From: Syntrophobacteria bacterium
GTDB lineage: Bacteria > Desulfobacterota > DSWW01
NCBI GenBank assembly: GCA_030145435.1
Contig: JAQYVQ010000028.1
Location: 1-22,583, forward strand
DNA: 22,583 nt
Direction: 5' to 3'
Positions 8,375 to 15,202 of the stretch are shown here, piece by piece. The notes beneath the pieces are model-generated. The model worked only from the letters and a program-made list of their open reading frames with translations. It did not search any database and was not told where the DNA came from. Made by a program: the position numbers and the translations under genes. Each line of letters opens with the position of its first letter. Position 1 is the stretch's first letter.

Positions 8375-8392
8375 AGAAAAGGAAGCTGCATC

Positions 8393-9190
8393 ATGCCCTT
8401 TTGCAGGGTGGGCGATCTACAGGTGCACTACCGGATCGTCGGGGAAGGCCCGCCCCTTGTCCTGATCATGGGCCTTTCCGGGGATCTGACCTGGTGGGAA
8501 CCCCTGGTTGAGGAACTCGAGAGAGATTTTAAGCTCGTCCTCTTCGACAACCGCGGGTCCGGCCTGACCGAGATGCCGGAGGGGAAATACTCGATCCCCA
8601 TGTTCGCGAACGACACCGCTGGGCTCATGGCCTGCCTGGGGATCCCCCAAGCGCACGTGTTCGGGGTCTCTATGGGGGGGATGATCGCACAGGAACTCGT
8701 CCTGCACTACCCGGATCGCGTGGACCGTCTCGTGCTTGGATGCACCCATTCGGGGGGAGAAGGATTCACGATGCCTTCCGCCGAGGTGGTCCAGAAAATG
8801 ACCCTCACCCGGGGCAGGGCGCAAGAGGAGATCGCGAGACAGACCATGTCGATCCTGTTCGCATCCGATTTCATGCAAGAGAATCCGGATACGGTCGAGG
8901 CTATGGTCCGACGTTTCGTGGACAACCCAACGCCCCGAAAGCCTTTCACGCAACAGTTCTGGGCGGCTATGGGCCATAATTGCCACGAGAGGCTGCCGAA
9001 GATTCGAAAACCGACCTTGCTCCTGACAGGGGATCAGGACGTGTTGATCCCCCCCCAGAATGCCGAGACGCTACGGGCACGAATCCCGGGATCACGGCTG
9101 GCCTACGTCGAGGATGCCGGACACGTCTTCTTCATAGAGGCCCCGAAGCGGGTCGCAAGACTGTTGAAAGAACATCTTCTGCAAAATTGA
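8393..9190 (+). CDS. Alpha/beta-fold hydrolase
   Basis: The 265-residue protein shows a complete catalytic set. The nucleophile S93 lies in GVSMGG, the acid is probably D216 in TGDQDVLIP, and H244 lies in EDAGHVFF. The oxyanion-hole region LIMGLSG (24-30) and LFDNRGSGLTE (50-60) are typical of the esterase/haloperoxidase/3-oxoadipate-enol-lactonase group. It lacks a signal peptide. The substrate cannot be named. It follows the HAD gene by 18 bases with a weak AAAGGAAG ribosome site, and ends 6 bases from the convergent stop of the thiamine-binding gene, so it is the last gene of the THI4-led cluster. Confidence 0.88.
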   Translation: MPFCRVGDLQVHYRIVGEGPPLVLIMGLSGDLTWWEPLVEELERDFKLVLFDNRGSGLTEMPEGKYSIPMFANDTAGLMACLGIPQAHVFGVSMGGMIAQELVLHYPDRVDRLVLGCTHSGGEGFTMPSAEVVQKMTLTRGRAQEEIARQTMSILFASDFMQENPDTVEAMVRRFVDNPTPRKPFTQQFWAAMGHNCHERLPKIRKPTLLLTGDQDVLIPPQNAETLRARIPGSRLAYVEDAGHVFFIEAPKRVARLLKEHLLQN

Positions 9191-9196
9191 ATCTGT

Positions 9197-9493
9197 TCAC
9201 ATCTTCTCCTCGACGCTCCGAATCTTCTCTGCACCGGTCTGGTCTCTGTCGGTCCGCGTGCCGAACCGCATGTTCGAGGTAATCCGGGGGACCCCCATTT
9301 GATGCAGTTTCTCGTGAACCTCGCGAATGGCGTCCATCACCTCCCCCCATTCTCCTTCCAGGTTCGTTCCGTAGGCGTGCAGCCGTGGACGGAGCCCCCT
9401 CCTCTCCAGAATTTTCTCCGCCTCCGCAACATAGGATGACACGGAAACGCCTGCTCCCAGCGGCACGACACAGAGATCCGCGATAACTCTCAT
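9197..9493 (-). CDS. Thiamine-binding protein of the UPF0045/MTH1187/YqgV family
   Basis: The 98-residue protein has the family's ferredoxin-like pattern from IADLCVVPLGAGVSVSSYV (4-22) to the highly conserved HAYGTNLEGEW (39-49) and VPRITSNMRFGTRTDR (68-83). Members such as MTH1187 and YqgV form tetramers and bind thiamine or the HMP moiety, and often lie beside thiamine transport or synthesis genes. AAAGGAGG stands just before the ATG, and length is full for the family. Here it converges on the THI4 cluster, which supports a role in thiamine or precursor handling. The last residues (RSVEEKM) are charged and probably disordered. It has its own upstream region shared with the gene starting at 9639. 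Confidence 0.9.
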   Translation of the reverse strand: MRVIADLCVVPLGAGVSVSSYVAEAEKILERRGLRPRLHAYGTNLEGEWGEVMDAIREVHEKLHQMGVPRITSNMRFGTRTDRDQTGAEKIRSVEEKM

Positions 9494-9543
9494 AAGAACC
9501 TCCTTTCTTCCCCATCAAGAATCTTCCCAAAAGAGCCGAAAAC

Positions 9544-9575
9544 ATTCTAATAGGAACTCCTGTACAAATACAGGA
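9544..9575 (-). promoter_or_regulatory. Candidate operator and promoter in the 9494-9638 divergent region
   Basis: A perfect 7-bp inverted repeat TCCTGTA-CAAA-TACAGGA lies at 9558-9575. On the minus strand a -10-like TAGAAT (9544-9549) follows a weak -35 (9567-9572) with a 17-base spacer, so the palindrome would overlap the -35 of the thiamine-binding gene. Such placement suits a repressor site. It is a single example and could be chance. Confidence 0.3.
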
Positions 9576-9638
9576 CAGGCATACAAGAACGGTCTTTTTT
9601 GAAATAAAGCAAGTAAAGAAGGCGACAAAGCCACTCAC

Positions 9639-12600
9639 ATGCTACCCACGAGAGACGTCGACGAACTCATCGCCCTTGCCTATCGGGATGACCTGACCGG
9701 CCTGTACAACCGCAGGCACTTCCGTGAGAGCCTGACGAGGCCCCTGGAAGAGGCCTTGGATCGGACCGCGTACAGCTTCCTGCTGGTGGATATCGATTTT
9801 TTCAAGAATATCAACGACTCCTACGGCCATCAGAGCGGCGACCACGTGCTCGTGACGGTGGCAAAGCTCCTCACAGATGCCCTGGACGGTGAGGAGACCG
9901 CCGTCCGCTACGCAGGGGACGAATTCATCGTGTTCCTCCCGGGGGTGGGCCGGGATGCGGGGCTTCAGAGGGCCGGCGGGCTCGTGGACAGGATGCAGAA
10001 GAAGGCCCTCCCCCTCAACGACCGCGACGAATACATTCAGTTGACCTTCTCCATCGGTGCGGCCTCGTTCCCCGAAGACGGGGACACCTGGGAAGCGATC
10101 ATGGAGAAGGCGGACCAAGGCCTCTATGCGGCCAAGCAGCAGGGACGGAATCGGGCCTGCCCGCCCCCGGAGGAAGGGGTTGGCATCATGCGAGGGGACG
10201 ATCTGTCCAACCTCTTTCCTTGCCCCAAGTACATAGGGCGACAAGAGCCGTTGGAAGAAATCCTCACGCTCCTTGCCCGGCGCGAGGCACCCGAGACATC
10301 GTCGCTCCCCTCCCTCTTCCTCTGCACAGGGGACAGAGGCTCGGGCAAGACCCGCTTTCTTCAGGAAGTCGGCAAGGCGATCGATGACACCGATTTCTGT
10401 GTGATGCACCTGTCCGGGTCGGAACAACTGAAGGAACTCCCGTACGGAGCCCTGATCAAGGGGTTCCTCGAGCGTTTCGCTACAGTGGAGAAGCTTCGTG
10501 AACGCCTGGGGACCTCCCTGCAAGCACCCGATGAATCGCTCTGGGAAGCGCTCTTTACCGGCGCCCAGGCTGCCCCGGAAACGCTGTCCGCCGAAGCCGC
10601 CGGGCACTTCCTTGTCCGGACCCTGGTGTCCATCGAGCAGAAGACCCCGCTGGTGCTTCTCATCGACGATGCCGATCTCCTGGACCCTCCCACGGCGGCC
10701 CTTTTGCAGGCCTTCCACCGGGTAAGAAACGACGGCCCCAGCCCCTTTGTGCTCATGGCCGCTTCGGAGAATCAAGTCTCTCTCGAGCCCTCAGGCTCGG
10801 CACCGGATACGACCAAAGGAGAACGCGCCTCCGCCGTCTGTTACGGGATGTCCCTACCGATCGTCGAGATGAAGCCTTTCCGGGGAGAAGACGTGGAAGA
10901 GGTGGTACGAACCGTCTTCCCGACCCTTCTCGTGGAGCCGCTCTTCCACACCGAACTCCTCCTCCAGACCCATGGGAATCCCTCGTACCTCGAGGAGACG
11001 CTGAAGTACCTCGTTCAGACCGGGAAGCTGGTCTATCACCGAAGCGCCTGGCGATGGGAGGGGGACGGCCTTCACGACCTCCCGGACACCCTGGAATCCC
11101 TGTTGGAGAACAGGCTCTCCACCCTCGACCCGGAGGTGCGCACCTTGCTGGAGAAGGCTTCGATGATGGGACCGGAGATAGAGCCTGAGCTCATCCAGAA
11201 GCTGGAGCAATCGAACGAGGGACACCTCTGGGACCTTTTGGACAAGGCGCGGAGGTTCGGCGTCTTGCAGTCGAGTTCCCGGTGGGAGTATAGCGATCTT
11301 CGGTTCAGCTCGAGAACGGCCCAAGAGGTTTCGTACGACCAGGTACCCGAGGAGGATCGGGTTACCTGGCATCTCCAGATGGCAAGGCTCTTCGAGTCCC
11401 TCCGCCAGAAACCGAATCTCCTCCAGCTCGGTCCGCTGCTCTACCATGCCGAGATGGCAGGCCTGCAGACAGAGTTGAAGACCATAAAGGAAAAGTTCAG
11501 CCTCCTCTCGGCGCCGAATCAAGCCACCGTGCTATCCGCACCCACGAGGAAGAAAAAACGGACCGTCCCAATCCGGCACAGTCCGATTCCCCAGGAGAGG
11601 TGGCCGCACATTCAGTCCCTGTTCCACCTGTTGCGGGCCGCCATACAGAATCTTCGTCTGTATCCGGAGACGAGCCAGACCGTTTCGTCGGCCTGCCAGA
11701 GGTTGCTCGACGGCCTGGACGGGGCCTTCCAGTTCACGGACTCCGTCCACCTGTCAGAGACAGATGGCGTCGTTCTCGTCAACGGGGAACCTCCTCCTTG
11801 GAAGGGTGAGGAGAGGGGTGCAACCGAAGGGTTTTATCGGTTCCTCGCGGACGCAAGCCTGAAAGACATGTCCTTTCGAAAGGGATTGACCGTCGCCGAA
11901 CTCAAGGCCTTCCTGAGCACCTGGAATTCGGTCCTGACCGATTCTCTCGACCCGAAAGCGCAGTGGGATGCCTTTGAGGACCGGGAGGACATTGAACACA
12001 TCCAATTGAACGCGAAGATCTACGTCGCCGTCTCCGATTCCAATCTCTGCGTGGACGGTCCACTGGTGCTGTCTTCCGAGCTGTCGGACGACCCGCTCGA
12101 GGGCCTGTCCCAGCTTTTCGGTTCCCTGGAGTCGAAAATCCTCTCCATTCAAGACGCCGCCGGGGAGCAGGCGATCGACCCGGAAGAGGTCAAGGGTTTT
12201 GTCTCCCTCCTGGAGCGGGCCCGGGAACTCCTGCCTGCCCTGCGGGAGGGTTTCTCCGCGGCCGCAGACCGGCCTGGCGGGCCGGCGGGGATCCCCCCGG
12301 CCGAGACCATGGGCGAAAAGGATCTGCGCGGCTCGGAAATCCCGCCCGAAATCGGGGGGAAGGATTTCGAGCCCCTTGCCGAAGAAGACGTTCGGTGTTT
12401 CCTGGCAGACATTCTGTCCGGAGAGTCGCAGCGGGAGGCAGTCGGCTATCAGCGAATCTCTCAGATGGGTCCTCAGGCCGCCGACCCCCTCTACTTCTTC
12501 CTGTCCCAGACCGATGACGCCCACGCAGGGCGCATCTGCGCACGCTTTCTGGAATCCTTTGCGCCCGATCTCCCGAGGCGAATTCAGGGGGACATCGAAA

Positions 12601-13226
12601 GCCGCACGGACCCATCCGTCAAGCTTCGACTCCTTCAGTACGCTGCACCCGTTCTAGAGGACAGGGCGTGGCAGAGCGTCCTCACGGCGGCCCTGCAGCA
12701 AGAGGAGGAGGCTACCGTAAAGGAGGCCCTTCACCAGTTGGAGACAAATTTTCCGGAAGACGCCGCCAGGCTTCTGTTGGAAGTTCTGCCCGCCTGTCCG
12801 GATCGCTTCCGTTACGAGATTTGCCTTTCCCTCGGGAAGCTTGCCGATTCCCGGTCCCTCCCCCAGTTGCTCGGCTACCTGGACAAGATCACTGCACGAC
12901 GCGAGATGGTAGAGGACCGTTTCTCAGAAGGGGTGTGCCACGCATTGGGCCATTTCGATGACCCGCAGGTCGTCCAGAAGCTGGGCCTGCTCCTGGGTTC
13001 GAACGGAAAGTTCCCCTGGCAGAAGAAGCGTGTGAACCCCGGCTCGCGCAAGGCGGCGTTGTTGGCCTTGGTGAAGATCGGTGGAAACCCCGTCTACGCG
13101 ATCCTGAAGAAACACGAACACGACAAAGACCCGTGGGTCCGCTTCCGAGTGAAGAGCTTCCTCAAAGGAGAGCCTTCCCCCCACCACCCGCCTCGTCAAA
13201 GTTCCCCGGCTGCTTCCTCTGCGTAG
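9639..13226 (+). CDS. Large GGDEF-AAA ATPase-HEAT-like signalling protein
   Basis: The 1195-residue soluble protein begins directly with a diguanylate-cyclase fold: DDLTGLYNRRHF (17-28), VDIDFFKNIND (50-60), and AGDEF (92-96) where GGDEF is usual. No RxxD inhibitory site precedes it. Residues about 197-480 are an ATPase of the AAA_16 / transcriptional-activator type, with Walker A GDRGSGKT (231-238) and Walker B VLLIDDAD (339-346), followed by a helical region about 480-640. After a basic linker (RKKKR) comes a segment (about 655-790) with IQNLRLYPETS and VVLVNGEPP, a pattern I associate with HEAT-containing proteins of Deltaproteobacteria. The last 300 residues resemble degenerate HEAT repeats. 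There is no clear ribosome site before the only available ATG. It may make cyclic-di-GMP or only sense GTP; the second glycine, D94 and E95 are intact. The stop overlaps the convergent gene by 31 bases. Confidence 0.85.
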   Translation: MLPTRDVDELIALAYRDDLTGLYNRRHFRESLTRPLEEALDRTAYSFLLVDIDFFKNINDSYGHQSGDHVLVTVAKLLTDALDGEETAVRYAGDEFIVFLPGVGRDAGLQRAGGLVDRMQKKALPLNDRDEYIQLTFSIGAASFPEDGDTWEAIMEKADQGLYAAKQQGRNRACPPPEEGVGIMRGDDLSNLFPCPKYIGRQEPLEEILTLLARREAPETSSLPSLFLCTGDRGSGKTRFLQEVGKAIDDTDFCVMHLSGSEQLKELPYGALIKGFLERFATVEKLRERLGTSLQAPDESLWEALFTGAQAAPETLSAEAAGHFLVRTLVSIEQKTPLVLLIDDADLLDPPTAALLQAFHRVRNDGPSPFVLMAASENQVSLEPSGSAPDTTKGERASAVCYGMSLPIVEMKPFRGEDVEEVVRTVFPTLLVEPLFHTELLLQTHGNPSYLEETLKYLVQTGKLVYHRSAWRWEGDGLHDLPDTLESLLENRLSTLDPEVRTLLEKASMMGPEIEPELIQKLEQSNEGHLWDLLDKARRFGVLQSSSRWEYSDLRFSSRTAQEVSYDQVPEEDRVTWHLQMARLFESLRQKPNLLQLGPLLYHAEMAGLQTELKTIKEKFSLLSAPNQATVLSAPTRKKKRTVPIRHSPIPQERWPHIQSLFHLLRAAIQNLRLYPETSQTVSSACQRLLDGLDGAFQFTDSVHLSETDGVVLVNGEPPPWKGEERGATEGFYRFLADASLKDMSFRKGLTVAELKAFLSTWNSVLTDSLDPKAQWDAFEDREDIEHIQLNAKIYVAVSDSNLCVDGPLVLSSELSDDPLEGLSQLFGSLESKILSIQDAAGEQAIDPEEVKGFVSLLERARELLPALREGFSAAADRPGGPAGIPPAETMGEKDLRGSEIPPEIGGKDFEPLAEEDVRCFLADILSGESQREAVGYQRISQMGPQAADPLYFFLSQTDDAHAGRICARFLESFAPDLPRRIQGDIESRTDPSVKLRLLQYAAPVLEDRAWQSVLTAALQQEEEATVKEALHQLETNFPEDAARLLLEVLPACPDRFRYEICLSLGKLADSRSLPQLLGYLDKITARREMVEDRFSEGVCHALGHFDDPQVVQKLGLLLGSNGKFPWQKKRVNPGSRKAALLALVKIGGNPVYAILKKHEHDKDPWVRFRVKSFLKGEPSPHHPPRQSSPAASSA

Positions 13227-13702
13227 TAGCGCAATTCGTCGTCCTTGGTCGTCATCGAAATGATGTTGAGCTTCGAACGAAACCCCTGCTGTTCCTCGAG
13301 ACCTTGCTGGGGATAGAGGGTCTTCAACTTCTCGATCGTCTGGACCGCGGTGCCCGGCTCCTTGCAGTCGAGGAAGAGCATCAAGGTGCTCCAGTCATCG
13401 GGCAGGCCGTATTCCTTGAGATACTTTCTGGCGGCCGGGTCGAATTTCTTCGTCCCGCAGGAAAGATGGATTTCGTTCCGTGCCGTCTCCTGTTCCGGGT
13501 CCACCTTCTTGCTCCGGTTCCCCTGAAAGAGCCTGTCCGCCTCCCGGAGAATCTGTTTGCGGACCCATTGGGAGCTTTGACCCGTCGGGAAATCCCCCTG
13601 TCCTACGTGCCGGCTGCGATCCTGGCGTCGGTCCCGATCCCGCCAGCTTGGCTTCTCCCGGAAATCGTCGTCGCGGTAATCTCCCACCTGCCCTCTCCTC
13701 AT
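13196..13702 (-). CDS. Conserved-looking protein of unknown function
   Basis: I do not recognise a family. From ATG 13702 the product has 168 residues. It begins with a very basic and acidic low-complexity stretch rich in R and D (residues 1-40), then an apparently folded part (about 47-168) containing WVRKQILREADRLFQ, KYLKEYGLPDDWSTLMLFLD and KLNIISMTTKDDELRYYAEE. Codons in the C-terminal part favour G/C at the third position like neighbouring genes, which supports real coding. The frame stays open to 13957, but that extension has no coding character. The ribosome site (AGGGA, 5 bases before 13702) is weak, so the start is uncertain. The 3' end overlaps the end of the GGDEF-ATPase gene on the other strand. 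Confidence 0.55.
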   Translation of the reverse strand: MRRGQVGDYRDDDFREKPSWRDRDRRQDRSRHVGQGDFPTGQSSQWVRKQILREADRLFQGNRSKKVDPEQETARNEIHLSCGTKKFDPAARKYLKEYGLPDDWSTLMLFLDCKEPGTAVQTIEKLKTLYPQQGLEEQQGFRSKLNIISMTTKDDELRYYAEEAAGEL

Positions 13703-14143
13703 GTTTCCCTGGATGTTGTAAAAGAATCCGGCGCAAATCGCCTTCGACTCCAACGAGTAGAGATCACCCATCCGGAGGAATACAGCGCTCGCTGTGCCGC
13801 GTCTCCCCAAACGACACCCTCGGAGGATAGGCTTCTCGTACGGACGTTGCCGCATGCAAAAGCACGCGTCTTCCAAGGCAGCAAAGGGCTGGACCCGTCC
13901 TTCGCGTTTGATCTGGATGGAAGAAGCAGGGATTTCAGCACGAACGTTTGCGTCCAAGGATGTGGGGAATGTGTCTCAAAGGACCAGGAAGAAAACGCGT
14001 GCATGTCCGCCTGCCTGTATTTTCTGCGAAACCACAGATTTGTCAAGTTCGAATTCGTGTTCTTCCCAGGTTTTCTTTCTCCCTCCGAAAGGGGCATACT
14101 ATCCGGAACCACCTTCTAACAGTCTGTTGAAGAACTGGCTGCT
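13703..14143. other. Region without a defensible gene
   Basis: About 440 bases between the unknown minus-strand gene and the MITE-like repeat. Several frames are open, including an upstream extension of the minus-strand gene to 13957, but none has a ribosome site, recognised motif or the codon bias of the neighbours. It may be 5' leader and decayed sequence. At 14121-14134, GTCTGTTGAAGAAC resembles a decayed copy of the repeat end found at 14144. Confidence 0.4.
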
Positions 14144-14293
14144 GGAGGCTGTTCAAAAAGTTCCAGATGCAAGGCAGGCAAAACACGCCCCCGCGAAGGC
14201 GGGGGTCCATGTAACGATGAGGCGTACTTCCTGTACGTTGAATGACGAGGGATGAAGCCGAACGCCGCAGATGGGACTTTTTCAACAGCCTCC
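14144..14293. repeat. MITE-like inverted repeat element
   Basis: Imperfect 27-bp terminal inverted repeats (23 of 27 matching) lie at 14144-14170 (GGAGGCTGTTCAAAAAG...) and 14267-14293 (...CTTTTTCAACAGCCTCC). Between them is a perfect 7-bp hairpin CCCCCGC-GAAG-GCGGGGG (14188-14205). The 150-bp element encodes no protein. The GGCTGTTGAAAAAG end and GCGGGGG hairpin resemble a dispersed repeat type I know from deltaproteobacterial and Nitrospirae-like genomes, probably a non-autonomous mobile element. Its right end is 15 bases before the next start codon, so it may influence that gene's translation. Confidence 0.75.
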
Positions 14294-14308
14294 TAAGGAT
14301 TCCTGGAC

Positions 14309-15004
14309 ATGCAGAAGAAGAGGCGGAAAGAGACCCCTTCCGCATCGGTTTCCCTCGACGCGATGACCCAGTGGCAGCAAGAAGAGATCGATGCCGCCTA
14401 TTGGGAAGAGTTCATAACGTTGGATCCGGCCGAAGTCTGTCGAAGAAGCCTCTGTACGTACGACCCGGCGGATGGGGCCTACCGGATTCCACTGCTCCAT
14501 CGAGGGTACACGATTCACCCTTTTCGCCGGTCGATCACACGGGAAACAGACCCCGCGACCCGGTCGCATCGGTCCGGGGACATCTTGTTCGACGAGGCCC
14601 TCGTGCTCATCATCTATCTCCTGCGGGCACGTGAGATCCCTCTGGCCGGGAAGCAGCAGACCGAAAAGGATCTTCCCGGCGGCGAGACCTTTTTCCGGGG
14701 CCCCCACGAACTCGCCCGCCGGCCGATCCTCAAGCATTTCGGCCGCAATCCGGAAGCATTCCACGGGGCGGCCGCCTCGCTCGGGGGCAAGCGCCTCGAT
14801 TTCGGCGATGCAGCCTTCCGGTTCCAGGCCCTGCCGAGGATTCCTCTGGACTACATTCTCTGGGCAGAAGACGACGAATTCCCGGCACGACTTACCATCG
14901 CATTTGACCCGACCGTGTCCGACCATCTCCCGCTGGACGTTGTCTGGGCCCTCGTGCATCTGACGACGAGACGGCTCGTGGACGCGGGATCAGAATCCTC
15001 CTAA
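14309..15004 (+). CDS. DUF3786 family protein
   Basis: The 231-residue protein matches DUF3786 in its C-terminal half: DLPGGETFFRGPHEL, RPILKHFGRNPEAF, ALPRIPLDYILWAEDDEFPARLTIAFD and HLPLDVVWALVHL. Members are small soluble proteins mostly of strict anaerobes, often near corrinoid, acetyl-CoA-pathway or redox genes; the function is unestablished. It starts at ATG 14309 with TAAGGA about 9 bases upstream, immediately after the MITE-like repeat. The N-terminal 16 residues are basic and likely disordered. A small hairpin follows the stop codon directly, and the next gene begins about 200 bases later. Confidence 0.85.
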   Translation: MQKKRRKETPSASVSLDAMTQWQQEEIDAAYWEEFITLDPAEVCRRSLCTYDPADGAYRIPLLHRGYTIHPFRRSITRETDPATRSHRSGDILFDEALVLIIYLLRAREIPLAGKQQTEKDLPGGETFFRGPHELARRPILKHFGRNPEAFHGAAASLGGKRLDFGDAAFRFQALPRIPLDYILWAEDDEFPARLTIAFDPTVSDHLPLDVVWALVHLTTRRLVDAGSESS

Positions 15005-15020
15005 TGCGGCTTACGCCGCA
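15005..15020 (+). terminator. Small hairpin directly after the DUF3786 stop
   Basis: TGCGGC-TTAC-GCCGCA forms a perfect 6-bp stem with a 4-base loop beginning one base after TAA. There is no T-run after it, so it would be a weak intrinsic terminator or an mRNA 3'-end stabiliser. Confidence 0.3.
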
Positions 15021-15148
15021 AGGTGAAAGTCGAAAGGGTCAAGGTTAAAGCACCTTAGAACAGACGCAGGCGGCGAAAATCCCCTTGATTCGCTCTTCAA
15101 TGCTTGATCCATCCCTTTCACCTTTTACCTTTGCCCTTTCGCCTTCTT
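15020..15148. repeat. Two heptanucleotide repeat arrays in inverted orientation
   Basis: From 15020 five 7-base units run in register: AAGGTGA, AAGTCGA, AAGGGTC, AAGGTTA, AAGCACC. From 15114 five units of the complementary type follow: CCTTTCA, CCTTTTA, CCTTTGC, CCTTTCG, CCTTCTT. Each array has a fixed AAG or CCTT core and variable remaining bases, and the two could pair imperfectly across a 59-base spacer. The arrays occupy the gap between the DUF3786 and DUF6178 genes. No coding role is apparent. Confidence 0.65.
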
Positions 15149-15202
15149 CTCCCTTGTGCTATTTTCTTGAGGGCAAGCAAAACACCGGATTCGAGTGGGT
15201 GG

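Noticed and set aside
13133..14119. 328-residue plus-strand ORF opposite the unknown minus-strand gene
   Set aside because: Overlaps the end of the GGDEF-ATPase gene out of frame, lacks a ribosome site and any motif; the minus-strand frame has better codon bias.
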